Positions 1 through 6,690 of a DNA stretch of 6,792 nt are shown here, one piece after another. The position numbers and the translations under genes are program-made. Source of the DNA: Rhodospirillaceae bacterium (lineage in GTDB: Bacteria > Pseudomonadota > Alphaproteobacteria > UBA11136); NCBI GenBank assembly GCA_018663165.1, contig JABJES010000134.1:1-6792 (forward strand). The letters are read 5' to 3'. Every line of letters begins with the position of its first letter. Within the stretch, counting starts at the first letter, position 1. The notes below the pieces were generated by a model. It was not told the origin of the DNA. It saw nothing but the letters and a program-made list of their open reading frames with translations, and made no database searches.

Positions 1-35
1 ATATTTATTGCCATAATCGCTCTACTACACTCTTT

Positions 36-50
36 GATTAATGATTAATC
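36..50. repeat. GATTAAT tandem/inverted repeat at the truncation point
   Basis: The 15 bases GATTAATGATTAATC are two direct copies of GATTAAT and also a perfect 7-bp inverted repeat around a single G. They overlap the last codons and the stop of the truncated dehydrogenase. The surrounding bases 1-50 are much richer in A/T than the genes nearby. This may mark the end of an inserted element or a rearrangement junction lying left of the window, but no element is visible here. Confidence 0.4.
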
Positions 51-491
51 GGATACTTGTTCACCAGTTTTCTTGTTGATCGCGATCAGCATGGCATCAA
101 GTGTCGCCATGTAGACGTTGTTGCCATCAATACCGACGCCACGGTTGTTCGGGCCACAGCAGAAGATGGTGGTGCCGAGCTTGTGCTCGTAATGCCACTT
201 CTGGGTGCCGGTCTTGGCGTCAAGTGCGAACACGTGGTTGTAAGGGGTGGTGACATACATCATGCCATTTTCGACGATCGGGGTGTTCTCGAAAGAACCG
301 ATCACGCCGGTCTGGAAGATGTATTTAACTTTAAGGTTTTTAACGTTTCCGGTGTTGATCTGCTTGTCAGTCGTATAACGGGTCTGACCGAGATCGCCGC
401 CGTAGTTCAGCCAATCAGTATGATTGCCAGCAGAAGCTGCCTGGGCGCCGCCCAGAAGAATCGCAGCCGCAAGAAGTGATTTGCCTCGCAT
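45..491 (-). pseudogene. PQQ-dependent alcohol dehydrogenase, truncated N-terminal fragment (148 aa)
   Basis: This is the start of a periplasmic quinoprotein alcohol dehydrogenase, the methanol/ethanol dehydrogenase family that uses PQQ and passes electrons to a cytochrome c. Residues 1-21 form a signal peptide ending in ASA. The family opening DWLNYGGDLGQTRY follows (27-39). The first beta-propeller W-motif blades come next (LDAKTGTQKW, 90-99), then the vicinal cysteine pair CC at 111-112 and the start of the next blade (LDAMLIAINKKTG, 131-143). Family members are about 570-620 residues, so roughly three quarters is missing, including the catalytic Asp/Glu and metal-binding part. The frame ends in QVSD-stop, where family members usually continue with a W-D-type stretch. 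Reading through the stop gives nothing family-like. The start is supported by a strong ribosome binding site, so loss at the 3' end is the likely defect. A natural short paralogue is less likely. Family assignment is sure; the broken state is inferred. Confidence 0.82.
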
Positions 492-497
492 AGAGTG

Positions 498-506
498 TTC
501 CTCCCT
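498..506 (-). promoter_or_regulatory. Ribosome binding site of the truncated dehydrogenase
   Basis: Read on the minus strand this is AGGGAGGAA, a near-ideal Shine-Dalgarno sequence about 8 bases before the ATG at 491-489. It fixes that start and shows that the 5' end of the gene is intact although its 3' end is lost. Confidence 0.75.
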
Positions 507-769
507 AAGGGTTTTGAGTAGCGAGTGGGACGTCTGACTCTCAGGGGTAAGCCCCGTCCGGTTTTTTTATTGTTACACCCTCGACATGTTCGGGGATTCT
601 TCGCCCCTCTCAATTAAGAGAAGATTGAAATTTTTCCCAGAAATACCAAAGTTGCCCCCCTGAAGAAGTATGAATTTTTAACTGCTGGGGAAGAAAAGGC
701 AACATAAACAATGAACAATTTTAGACATCTTCGTAACCGCTTGAAATACCACAAACTTGCCATGTTGTA
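507..769. other. Non-coding stretch upstream of the truncated dehydrogenase
   Basis: I see no convincing gene in this stretch. It is the likely leader and promoter region of the minus-strand dehydrogenase. It holds only weak 4-bp GC hairpins, for example GGGG/CCCC at 544-555 and at 593-608, plus homopolymer runs. No promoter boxes could be assigned with confidence. Confidence 0.5.
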
Positions 770-788
770 TTTGTCGCGATTCGACAAA
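770..788. promoter_or_regulatory. 19-bp dyad, possible operator
   Basis: The arms TTTGTCG (770-776) and CGACAAA (782-788) form a perfect 7-bp inverted repeat around the spacer CGATT. It abuts the terminator hairpin and lies about 280 bases upstream of the truncated dehydrogenase start. Its symmetry suits a dimeric DNA-binding protein. It could also be chance or part of the terminator's A-tract flank, and no regulator can be named. Confidence 0.3.
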
Positions 789-821
789 AAAGGGCCACGG
801 CAATTAAGCCGTGGCCCTTTT
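786..821 (-). terminator. Rho-independent terminator of the secreted-protein gene
   Basis: A perfect 14-bp stem pairs 788-801 with 808-821 around the loop AATTAA; its core is GGGCCACGGC/GCCGTGGCCC. On the minus strand it is followed by a run of six T (complement of 786-791). It lies about 40 bases after the TAA of the secreted-protein gene, where a terminator is expected. The plus-strand side also ends in TTTT, so it could work weakly in both directions. Confidence 0.92.
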
Positions 822-859
822 AGGGTGGTTGTTTAACCGACTTGCGATAGAGAGTCGGC

Positions 860-1474
860 TTATTTTTTCGTCATTTCCGCGCGTAACTGGTCGGTCAGAA
901 GGCCGAGCTTCTTTTCAACATAATCATAGCGGTGGCAGAGGAATTCTGCTTCTTCTTCCGCATCGTCCATATCATGGAAATTCGAGGCCCGAGCCACTTC
1001 GACGTCTTTCTTGCGTTGGGCGCTCGTGTTGGGGTCGTTGATCTCTGCATCATTTTCGGCCACGACATCGGCAAGAATTTTAGCCTTGATGATGAAATTG
1101 CGGATACCGGAAATGACAATGGTGTGAAAGACGTTGGTTTCTGCAAGCAGGCCGGTGAAAACCTGAACCAGCCTCTTGTCCTTGTCGGCGCCGAGCGTTG
1201 CGGCATATTCAGCGATGGCGTCTTTGCCTTCACTGGGCGGATTTGCCGGGTCAATCGCATACTGGACGATTTTGCGCACGCCTTCATCTTCCTCCCAGGA
1301 AGGGTCGAGTTTTGGCGCCGGGTTCCAGATCACGCTGGCGGGGATATCATCGGTCAGGGCCGATTTGCAGGGCCAGTTCTTGATCTCTTTCTTCGCTTCG
1401 GCGGGCGAAGCGATAAGAGCCAAGGCGACAAGGGCGCACAAAGCGATGGAAACGGAATGTAATTTCAGGTTCAT
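860..1474 (-). CDS. Secreted protein of unknown function (204 aa)
   Basis: I do not recognise a named family with certainty. Residues 1-27 are a clear signal peptide: MNLK, a hydrophobic run rich in A/L/V, and the cleavage site SPAEA-KK. The product is therefore probably periplasmic. The mature part is acidic and largely helical by appearance. It holds NWPCKSAL (33-40), VIWNPAPKLDPSW (48-60), a central ETNVFHTIVISGIRNFIIKAKILAD segment (112-136), and a charged C-terminal region with FLCHRYDYVE (178-187). It has two cysteines, C36 and C180, which could form a disulfide. The start at 1474 is preferred over one 24 codons upstream because the signal peptide then begins at residue 1 and an AGGAA lies about 9 bases before it. 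The gene is monocistronic by appearance, with its own terminator. The pattern resembles conserved hypothetical proteins of alphaproteobacteria, but that is from memory only. Confidence 0.8.
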   Translation of the reverse strand: MNLKLHSVSIALCALVALALIASPAEAKKEIKNWPCKSALTDDIPASVIWNPAPKLDPSWEEDEGVRKIVQYAIDPANPPSEGKDAIAEYAATLGADKDKRLVQVFTGLLAETNVFHTIVISGIRNFIIKAKILADVVAENDAEINDPNTSAQRKKDVEVARASNFHDMDDAEEEAEFLCHRYDYVEKKLGLLTDQLRAEMTKK

Positions 1475-1558
1475 GCCACGGGTTCCTAATAAACGGGGTT
1501 GGGGCGGAAAGGCGGGGATCATGGTCAAATGGGTCGCGCAAGTCAAATATCGGGGGAT

Positions 1559-2374
1559 TCAGCTACCGTTTTTTTGGAAAATCCGGTTATGGCCGATATT
1601 GATTACATTGGTAAATCCGAGTGCTGGTATGTCTTCGCAGGCCTTTGAAACGCTCTCGAATCCTTTCCAGAAAGTCTCGCCGGGAAGAAAACAGGCGGCA
1701 TCGTCCATAATCAGATACCCTCCTGCGCGGACCAGCGGGGCATAGGTGGCAATATCAGAGCGGGCAACCTCTAACGTGTGGTCGCCATCGATATAGACCA
1801 GGGCAAAGGTCTCGTTCGAAACCTGGGCGGTTATTTCCGGGGCGTTGGAAAAGCCCTTAATCGCCTTGACGCCCCCAAAGTCGAGATCAAAGGCGGTGAA
1901 AATTTCCCGGTTACGGGCAAGATAATCATCAATCGCGTGGAGGTTCCCTACTGCATTGGCCTCCCGGTAGGTGGGGTCGAGCTTTTTGCGTAAGCTGTGC
2001 AGCAGGCGGGGCTGGGGCTTGAGATTACCTTCAAAGGGCGAGATAGCGGTAATCGAGGCGTTGAGCCCGAGCTCTCGGGTGATCAGCGCCCACAGGGAAA
2101 TCGTCTGACCCTTGAAAACGCCGATTTCGAGAAGGTCGAGGGAGGGAAACCGCGCCGCTGCATCGGCCAAAATCAGCATCCACATATAGTGAAAGGCCCG
2201 GTCGCCCATGCCCCAGCGGTTTTTCTCAACCCAGTCCCGGTGGCGCTTAAGATAGGCGATGCGATCGGTCTGGGCGGTGAACAGGGCGTGCAGGCCTTCA
2301 TTTGCTTTAGCTGTGTTTTCATAAGCCGCTATACGGCGCGCCAGGGTGTCTTCAGGGAAAAGGAGGTCGGTCAT
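1559..2374 (-). CDS. Class I SAM-dependent methyltransferase, Methyltransf_24-like (271 aa)
   Basis: This is probably a cytosolic methyltransferase using S-adenosylmethionine; its substrate is unknown. The SAM-binding motif I is LLEIGVFKG (81-89), with the typical GxxxG-like loop. Motif YIDGDHT (194-200) is followed by a helix. GGYLIMDD (218-225) then matches the family in which an Asp-His pair and the DD element sit after the core strand. Residues 1-75 are a helical N-terminal extension rich in R, K and W. Such proteins are often encoded in surface-polysaccharide or secondary-metabolite clusters, and the divergent sugar-nucleotide epimerase next door fits the first. The ATG at 2374 has no good Shine-Dalgarno sequence before it (TTTATCCC). 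The start still suits the usual N-terminal length, so it is moderately supported. A gap of 84 bases separates its stop from the signal-peptide start of the secreted-protein gene on the same strand, so co-transcription is possible. Confidence 0.82.
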   Translation of the reverse strand: MTDLLFPEDTLARRIAAYENTAKANEGLHALFTAQTDRIAYLKRHRDWVEKNRWGMGDRAFHYMWMLILADAAARFPSLDLLEIGVFKGQTISLWALITRELGLNASITAISPFEGNLKPQPRLLHSLRKKLDPTYREANAVGNLHAIDDYLARNREIFTAFDLDFGGVKAIKGFSNAPEITAQVSNETFALVYIDGDHTLEVARSDIATYAPLVRAGGYLIMDDAACFLPGETFWKGFESVSKACEDIPALGFTNVINIGHNRIFQKNGS

Positions 2375-2416
2375 GGGATAAATCAGGTGAACTCTGTGTC
2401 GGGATAATTGGATTAG

Positions 2417-2444
2417 GCGGGCGAATGTGGCATAGATTGCCCGC
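2417..2444. promoter_or_regulatory. GC-rich dyad in the divergent intergenic region
   Basis: The arms GCGGGC (2417-2422) and GCCCGC (2439-2444) are perfectly complementary with 16 bases between them. The dyad sits in the 102-base gap between the divergent methyltransferase and epimerase starts, about 33 bases before the epimerase ATG. It could be an operator or a leader hairpin affecting the epimerase. No T-run follows it, so it is not a terminator. Confidence 0.3.
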
Positions 2445-2476
2445 TAGACAAACACAAGAGAGCCGGAAAGTCATTC

Positions 2477-3457
2477 ATGCCCGTTCTTATCACAGGAGTT
2501 GCCGGTTTCATCGGTTCCCACATCGCCAAGGTTCTTTTGGCGCGTGGTGAAACGGTCATCGGTGTTGATAACCTCAACGATTATTATGATGTCGCCCTGA
2601 AAGAGGCGCGCCTCGCCCAGTTTGAGGGTGAGAAAGGCTTTGTTTTTCATAAGCTGGATATTGCCGACAAGGAGGCGATGCTCTCTCTGGCCGGGCAATA
2701 TCCTGACATTGATCGGGTGGTGCATCTGGCAGCTCAGGCCGGGGTGCGTTATTCCCTGGAAAACCCCTATGCCTATATCCACTGCAATATTTCCGGTCAG
2801 CTTGTTGTCCTGGAGACCTGCCGCCTTCTGCCCAAATTGAAGCATCTGGTTTATGCCAGTTCGTCATCGGTTTACGGCGGCAATACCAAGCTCCCCTTTT
2901 CGGTTGAAGACCGGGTTGATGATCCGGTCTCTCTTTATGCCGCGACCAAGAAGTCGGCCGAGCTGATCACCGCCAGCTATGCCCATCTCTATCGCCTGCC
3001 GGCCACGGGCTTGCGTTTTTTTACTGTCTATGGACCGTGGGGGCGCCCCGACATGGCGCTGTATATTTTCACCCAAAAGATCCTCGCCGGTGAGCCGATC
3101 CCGGTTTTCAATCAGGGTAATATGAAGCGCGATTTCACCTATATCGATGATATCGTCGCTGGCACCCTGGGGTGCCTCGGACACCCGCCACCCGACGATG
3201 GAGGACCCGCGCCGCACCGGGTCTATAATCTCGGCAATAACCACAGCGAACCGCTGATGAAGTTGATCGAAACTTTGGAGACTGCCCTTGGTAAAAAGGC
3301 AGAAATCCATTTTGAGTCGATGCAGCCGGGTGACGTTAAGGAAACTTCGGCTGATATTGAGGCCAGCATACGGGACTTCGGATTCAAGCCAACCACCTCA
3401 ATCGAAGAAGGCGTGCCTCGTTTCGTTGAATGGTACCGCGATTATCACGGAATCTAG
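2477..3457 (+). CDS. NAD-dependent sugar-nucleotide epimerase, probably UDP-glucuronate 4-epimerase (326 aa)
   Basis: A short-chain dehydrogenase/reductase of the extended type, expected to interconvert UDP-glucuronate and UDP-galacturonate in the cytosol for surface polysaccharides. The Rossmann motif is GVAGFIGSH (7-15), and VDNLNDYYDVALKEARL (30-46) is characteristic of the UDP-glucuronate 4-epimerase group rather than plain GalE. HLAAQAGVRYS is at 83-93. The catalytic residues are Ser in SSSSVYGG (128-135) and the pair Y154/K158 in YAATK. Further family blocks are TVYGPWGRPDMA (183-194), MKRDFTYIDDIV (216-227) and MQPGDVKETSAD (282-293). The length is normal. A GGAAAG lies 6 bases before the ATG. 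The gene is divergent from the methyltransferase and converges on the ribbon-helix-helix gene with a 22-base gap and no clear terminator. Substrate choice between UDP-GlcA and a related sugar is inferred. Confidence 0.9.
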   Translation: MPVLITGVAGFIGSHIAKVLLARGETVIGVDNLNDYYDVALKEARLAQFEGEKGFVFHKLDIADKEAMLSLAGQYPDIDRVVHLAAQAGVRYSLENPYAYIHCNISGQLVVLETCRLLPKLKHLVYASSSSVYGGNTKLPFSVEDRVDDPVSLYAATKKSAELITASYAHLYRLPATGLRFFTVYGPWGRPDMALYIFTQKILAGEPIPVFNQGNMKRDFTYIDDIVAGTLGCLGHPPPDDGGPAPHRVYNLGNNHSEPLMKLIETLETALGKKAEIHFESMQPGDVKETSADIEASIRDFGFKPTTSIEEGVPRFVEWYRDYHGI

Positions 3458-3479
3458 GCGGCGTCGAAGTTTGGGCGGT

Positions 3480-3695
3480 TCAGGCCTTTTTTTGCAGATA
3501 TTTTAAAACGTAAAGACGGATGGCGCTGGAGAGGTTGCCCTGGCGGTCGCGGTCGATCTCCTCAACCAGTGTATTTACTGACTTATCCTTGGCTGCGGCG
3601 ATGTCTTTCAGGGCATCCCAGAAGCCGGCCTCAATGGAGACGCTGGTCCTGTGCCCGGCGATCTTCACAGAGCGTTTGCGGATTTCGGCCATCAT
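3480..3695 (-). CDS. Ribbon-helix-helix domain protein, RHH_4 type (71 aa)
   Basis: A small, probably DNA-binding protein of a type common in alphaproteobacteria. The strand KRSVKIAGHRTSVSIE (7-22) is followed by helix one, FWDALKDIAAAKD (25-37), then VNTLVEEIDRDRQGN (40-54) and helix two, LSSAIRLYVLKYLQ (55-68). This order matches the RHH_4 pattern, in which two chains pair through the N-terminal strand. It lies 19 bases after the hydrolase stop and is the last gene of the minus-strand series, converging on the epimerase. Two adjacent ATG codons (3695 and 3692) are possible starts. An AGAGAA about 8 bases upstream gives weak support and does not decide between them. No DNA target or partner is visible, and no toxin gene lies beside it. 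Confidence 0.88.
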   Translation of the reverse strand: MMAEIRKRSVKIAGHRTSVSIEAGFWDALKDIAAAKDKSVNTLVEEIDRDRQGNLSSAIRLYVLKYLQKKA

Positions 3696-3714
3696 AAAAC
3701 ATTCTCTGCCAGCA

Positions 3715-4365
3715 TTACGGCTGCTTCAGGCCGGTTAGAAAACCGTCGATGGCCTCAATCCCTTGCGTCCAGTTATCGGCCTCGGTGCGTCCTGAGGCCT
3801 TGCGCGGTTTGAACGAATGTTCGCCATCGGTAAGCCAGTGGAAGCGGATCGATTTGGGCAGGCGATAACTCTTCACTTCGTCTTTTTTGCCAAAGGGATC
3901 GCGTTCGCCCTGGACGATCAGAGTCGGGGTCTTGAGGCCGCGCAGGTGATCGACACGCAGCTTGTCGGGTTTGCCCGGCGGGTGAAAGGGATAGCCGAGG
4001 CAGACAATCCCGGACAAAGGGTCTCCGGTCTCTTCCCGCTCGGCGGCGAGCAGACTGGCGATCCGCCCGCCCATGGATTTGCCGCCGACAACCAGGCGCT
4101 TGGCGTTGATTTTCGCCGCCACTGCCCGCCAGGTGTCCAGCAGTACCGGGGCGCGGTCGGGGGGGCGTTTTTTACCGCTGATGCGGCGCTCATGCATATA
4201 GGGGAATTCAAAGCGAATGATTCTGTGGCCCCTTAAAGCCAGACCTTCGGCAAACGTCGTCATAAAAGGTGTGTCCATGGCCGCACCCGCACCATGGGTC
4301 AGGGCAAACGTAACCGGAGCCCGTTTGGGTCCGTCGATGAGGAATTCAGGCATCGGCACTGGCAT
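3715..4365 (-). CDS. Alpha/beta hydrolase, TEX30/KANL3-like (216 aa)
   Basis: A compact alpha/beta hydrolase of the dienelactone-hydrolase-like TEX30/KANL3 group. No signal peptide is seen, so it is probably cytosolic. The oxyanion-region motif THGAG is at 23-27. The nucleophile elbow GKSMG (95-99) puts the serine at 97. ERDPFG (154-159) supplies the acid D156, and GEHSF (181-185) supplies the histidine H183, so the triad looks complete. Length is normal for the group, with little or no lid. Its ATG overlaps the fumarase stop as TGATG and lacks its own Shine-Dalgarno sequence, which suggests translation coupled to fumarase. A second ATG at codon 5 is also possible. The natural substrate of this group is not established, so no reaction beyond hydrolysis is claimed. 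Confidence 0.88.
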   Translation of the reverse strand: MPVPMPEFLIDGPKRAPVTFALTHGAGAAMDTPFMTTFAEGLALRGHRIIRFEFPYMHERRISGKKRPPDRAPVLLDTWRAVAAKINAKRLVVGGKSMGGRIASLLAAEREETGDPLSGIVCLGYPFHPPGKPDKLRVDHLRGLKTPTLIVQGERDPFGKKDEVKSYRLPKSIRFHWLTDGEHSFKPRKASGRTEADNWTQGIEAIDGFLTGLKQP

Positions 4366-4367
4366 CA
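4363..4367 (-). other. TGATG stop-start overlap between fumarase and hydrolase
   Basis: The TGA of fumarase (4367-4365) and the ATG of the hydrolase (4365-4363) share one base. No ribosome binding site precedes the hydrolase start. Together these point to one transcript and coupled re-initiation. Confidence 0.75.
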
Positions 4368-5996
4368 GGCTTTAGGAACCGTTGAGTGGATATGGGCGAA
4401 GAAATCATGGCCCTTATCGTCGATGATGATGAAAGCCGGGAAATCCTCAACCTCGATCTTCCACACCGCTTCCATGCCGAGGTCTTCGAATTCCAGCACC
4501 TCGACCTTTTTGATGCAGTCCTGGGCCAGCCGCGCGCCGGGGCCGCCGATGGAACCAAGATAAAAGCCCCCATGCTTGGCGCAGGCGTCCTTGACCACCG
4601 GACTGCGGTTGCCCTTGGCCAGCATAACCAGGCTGCCGCCCTGGGACTGGAAGAGATCGACGTAGGAATCCATGCGTCCGGCCGTGGTCGGGCCGAAGGA
4701 CCCCGAGGCATAGCCCTCAGGCGTTTTGGCCGGACCGGCGTAATAGACGATGTGATCCTTGATGTAGTCGGGCAACCCGTCGCCGCAATCGATCCGTTCC
4801 TTGAGCTTGGCATGGGCGATATCCCGGGCCACGACCATCGGACCAGAGAGCGACAGCCGGGTCTTGATCGGATGCTGGCTGAGAATCTTGCGGATTTCAT
4901 GCATTGGCAGGTTGAGGTCGATTTTGACTACCTCACCGGCGAGGGAAGATTCCTTGATCTCGGGCAGGTATTGGGCCGGATTGGTTTCCAGTTGTTCGAC
5001 GAAAACGCCTTCTGGTGTGATCTTGCCGAGAATCTGTCGGTCGGCCGAACAGGAAACGCCGATCCCCACCGGACACGAGGCTCCATGGCGGGGTAGGCGG
5101 ATGACCCGCACATCGTGGCAGAAATATTTGCCGCCGAACTGGGCACCGATGCCGGTGTTCTGGGCGATATTGATTACTTCTTGTTCAAATTTGATGTCGC
5201 GAAAGGCTTGGCCGTGGGGGTTGCCTGTGGTTGGCAGGCTGTCGAGGTAATGGGTGCTCGCCAGTTTCACTGTCTTCAGGGTCATTTCCGCAGATGTGCC
5301 GCCGATGACGATGGCCAAATGATAGGGCGGACAGGCCGAAGTGCCCAGGGTACGGATTTTCTCATCAATGAATTTCAGCAACGATGTCGGATTTAAAAGC
5401 GCCCTGGTTTCCTGATACAGGAAGGTCTTGTTGGCAGAGCCGCCACCCTTGGCCATGAACAGGAATTTGTAACAGTCGCCCTCTGTTGCATAAATCTCGA
5501 TTTGGGCGGGCAGGTTATTGCCGGTGTTTTTCTCGGTAAACATGTCGAGGGCCGCCATCTGGCTGTAGCGCAGGGAGGTGCCGGTATAGGTGTTGTGAAT
5601 TCCCTCGGCCAGGGCCGCTTCGTCTGACCCGTGCGTCCACACATTCTGGCCCTTCTTGCCCATGACGATGGCGGTACCGGTGTCCTGGCACATGGGCAGG
5701 GTCATGCCGCCCGATATGCAGGCGTTTTTTAGCATCTCGACGGCGACGAAACGGTCGTTATCGGAGGCCTCCGGATCGTCGAGGATGAGGCGCAGTTTTT
5801 TCAGATGGCCGGGCCTGAGCAGGTGGGAAGTATCGCGCAGGGCGGTTTCGGCGAGCAGGGTCAGGGCCTCGGCCTCAACCTGAAGGATGGTTTTATCGCC
5901 GACCTCGATTGTTGAGACGTAATCCGTCGTCAGGCAACGGTAAGGAGTGTCATCGTCTCCTAGTGGGAACATCTCGTGATAGGAAAAATCGGACAT
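4365..5996 (-). CDS. Fumarate hydratase class I, [4Fe-4S], single chain (543 aa)
   Basis: Catalyses fumarate to L-malate in the TCA cycle, in the cytosol, with an oxygen-sensitive iron-sulfur cluster. The alpha part (about 40-320) carries PMCQDTGTAIV (101-111), GTSACPPYHLAIVIGGTSAE (218-237) and RHGASCPVGIGVSCSADR (303-320). C103, C222 and C308 match the three cluster ligands of E. coli FumA. The beta part (about 325-530) carries SGPMVVARDIAHAKLKE (384-400), YAGPAKTPEGYASGSFGPTT (419-438) and GGFYLGSIGGPGARLAQD (476-493). The length equals FumA/FumB. The ATG at 5996 is chosen over one 12 codons upstream because CGGAAGG lies 7 bases before it and MSDFSYHEMFPLG begins the family's usual N-terminus. 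It follows sspB on the same strand and overlaps the hydrolase. Related tartrate dehydratases are less likely given the full FumA-like architecture. Confidence 0.95.
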   Translation of the reverse strand: MSDFSYHEMFPLGDDDTPYRCLTTDYVSTIEVGDKTILQVEAEALTLLAETALRDTSHLLRPGHLKKLRLILDDPEASDNDRFVAVEMLKNACISGGMTLPMCQDTGTAIVMGKKGQNVWTHGSDEAALAEGIHNTYTGTSLRYSQMAALDMFTEKNTGNNLPAQIEIYATEGDCYKFLFMAKGGGSANKTFLYQETRALLNPTSLLKFIDEKIRTLGTSACPPYHLAIVIGGTSAEMTLKTVKLASTHYLDSLPTTGNPHGQAFRDIKFEQEVINIAQNTGIGAQFGGKYFCHDVRVIRLPRHGASCPVGIGVSCSADRQILGKITPEGVFVEQLETNPAQYLPEIKESSLAGEVVKIDLNLPMHEIRKILSQHPIKTRLSLSGPMVVARDIAHAKLKERIDCGDGLPDYIKDHIVYYAGPAKTPEGYASGSFGPTTAGRMDSYVDLFQSQGGSLVMLAKGNRSPVVKDACAKHGGFYLGSIGGPGARLAQDCIKKVEVLEFEDLGMEAVWKIEVEDFPAFIIIDDKGHDFFAHIHSTVPKA

Positions 5997-6003
5997 CCAT
6001 AAA

Positions 6004-6010
6004 CCTTCCG
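6004..6010 (-). promoter_or_regulatory. Ribosome binding site of fumarase
   Basis: Minus-strand CGGAAGG sits 7 bases before the ATG at 5996. An out-of-frame ATG at 6000 lies between them. The site decides the fumarase start in favour of the 543-residue form. Confidence 0.65.
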
Positions 6011-6052
6011 GGCTGGTGCGGCTGGTTGACAAAGATACACCGGGAACGGGGG

Positions 6053-6598
6053 TCAGGTCTTGCCGGAATCCTTGCGGAAGGCATCAAGGGCGATCACTTC
6101 GCCGCTTTCCGGTGCTTTTTCGCTTTCACCTTTGCCTTTGCTTTTGGCGGATTGCGAGGATTTTTCTTTGCCGCCGCCAATCTTCGAGCCGGTTTCCTGG
6201 GCGCTCTCCAACTCTCTCTCCGGGAGAGGCTGAACGGTGCTGTTCTGGCCTTGAAACTGAAGGCCAAATTTGACGCTCGGGTCGGCAAAGGCGGTGATCG
6301 CTTCAAAGGGGATGGTCAGGCGTTCGTTGGCCTTGTTGAAGCTCAACGTGACCTCAAAGGCTTCGGCGCCGACTTCCAGGCCCCAAAACTGATGCTCCAG
6401 CACAATAGTCATTTCGCCGGGATGCTGGGCGTGGAGATGATCAGGGATGTCAACACCGGGAAAATCGGTCAGAAAGGTGATGTAGAACTGGTGTTTTCCG
6501 GAAAGGCCGTCTTCGGCGATTTCGGCGAGCGCACGGCGGATGACGCTGCGCAGGGCCTCTTCGACCATTTGGTCATATTGTAGGGGTTCGATTGCCAT
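6053..6598 (-). CDS. sspB: SspB family ClpXP adaptor, alpha-proteobacterial type (181 aa)
   Basis: Predicted adaptor that binds ssrA-tagged proteins and tethers them to the ClpXP protease in the cytosol. The folded substrate-binding domain spans about 5-115: a helix (YDQMVEEALRSVIRRALAEI, 8-27), HQFYITFLTDFPGV (36-49), PGEMTIVLEHQFWGLEV (60-76), FEVTLSFN (81-88), ERLTIPFEAITAFADPSVKFGL (92-113). A flexible, Lys/Ser/Gly/Glu-rich linker follows (about 118-166). The C-terminal motif VIALDAFRKD (168-177) resembles the ClpX-docking peptide of the Caulobacter SspB-alpha protein. The start at 6598 (MAIEPLQYD) fits family N-termini; the only upstream in-frame start is a TTG at 6640. An AGGA is 17 bases away, so the initiation signal is weak. 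It lies directly downstream of the tmRNA gene and 56 bases before fumarase on the same strand. Confidence 0.93.
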   Translation of the reverse strand: MAIEPLQYDQMVEEALRSVIRRALAEIAEDGLSGKHQFYITFLTDFPGVDIPDHLHAQHPGEMTIVLEHQFWGLEVGAEAFEVTLSFNKANERLTIPFEAITAFADPSVKFGLQFQGQNSTVQPLPERELESAQETGSKIGGGKEKSSQSAKSKGKGESEKAPESGEVIALDAFRKDSGKT

Positions 6599-6642
6599 GG
6601 TTTTGCGCTTGAATTTCCTGTCACAAACAATTCGTATCAAGT

Positions 6643-6670
6643 GGGGGGCTTCTGTTGCCCGGTGCCCCCC
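6643..6670 (-). other. GC-rich hairpin after the tmRNA tag
   Basis: On the minus strand GGGGGGC (complement of 6664-6670) pairs perfectly with GCCCCCC (complement of 6643-6649) around a 14-base loop. It lies about 20 bases after the tag stop. The sequence after it (ACTTGATACG) has no T-run, so it is better read as a structural hairpin or processing boundary of the tmRNA coding piece than as a classic terminator. Transcription may therefore continue into sspB. Confidence 0.6.
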
Positions 6671-6690
6671 GAACCGCGCTTGCCTAGAAA

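Noticed and set aside
541..568. GGGG/CCCC hairpin followed by a T-run on the plus strand
   Set aside because: The stem is only 4 bp and 6 further bases separate it from the T-run. No plus-strand gene ends here.
711..836. Plus-strand 41-codon frame starting MNNFRHLRNRLKYHK
   Set aside because: It runs through the terminator hairpin and has no Shine-Dalgarno sequence at a good distance. It resembles no family I know.
932..1462. Long plus-strand frame of 176 codons
   Set aside because: It lies opposite the secreted-protein gene, which has a signal peptide, a ribosome binding site and a terminator. The plus-strand product shows no family features.
3458..3479. Possible terminator between the convergent epimerase and RHH genes
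   Set aside because: A T-run is present at 3486-3492, but no stable stem could be found before it on either strand.
4386..5096. Plus-strand frame of 236 codons
   Set aside because: It is the antisense shadow of fumarase, whose conserved motifs cover the same bases.
5909..6583. Plus-strand frame of 224 codons
   Set aside because: It is antisense to sspB and the fumarase start; its composition is that of a reversed coding strand.
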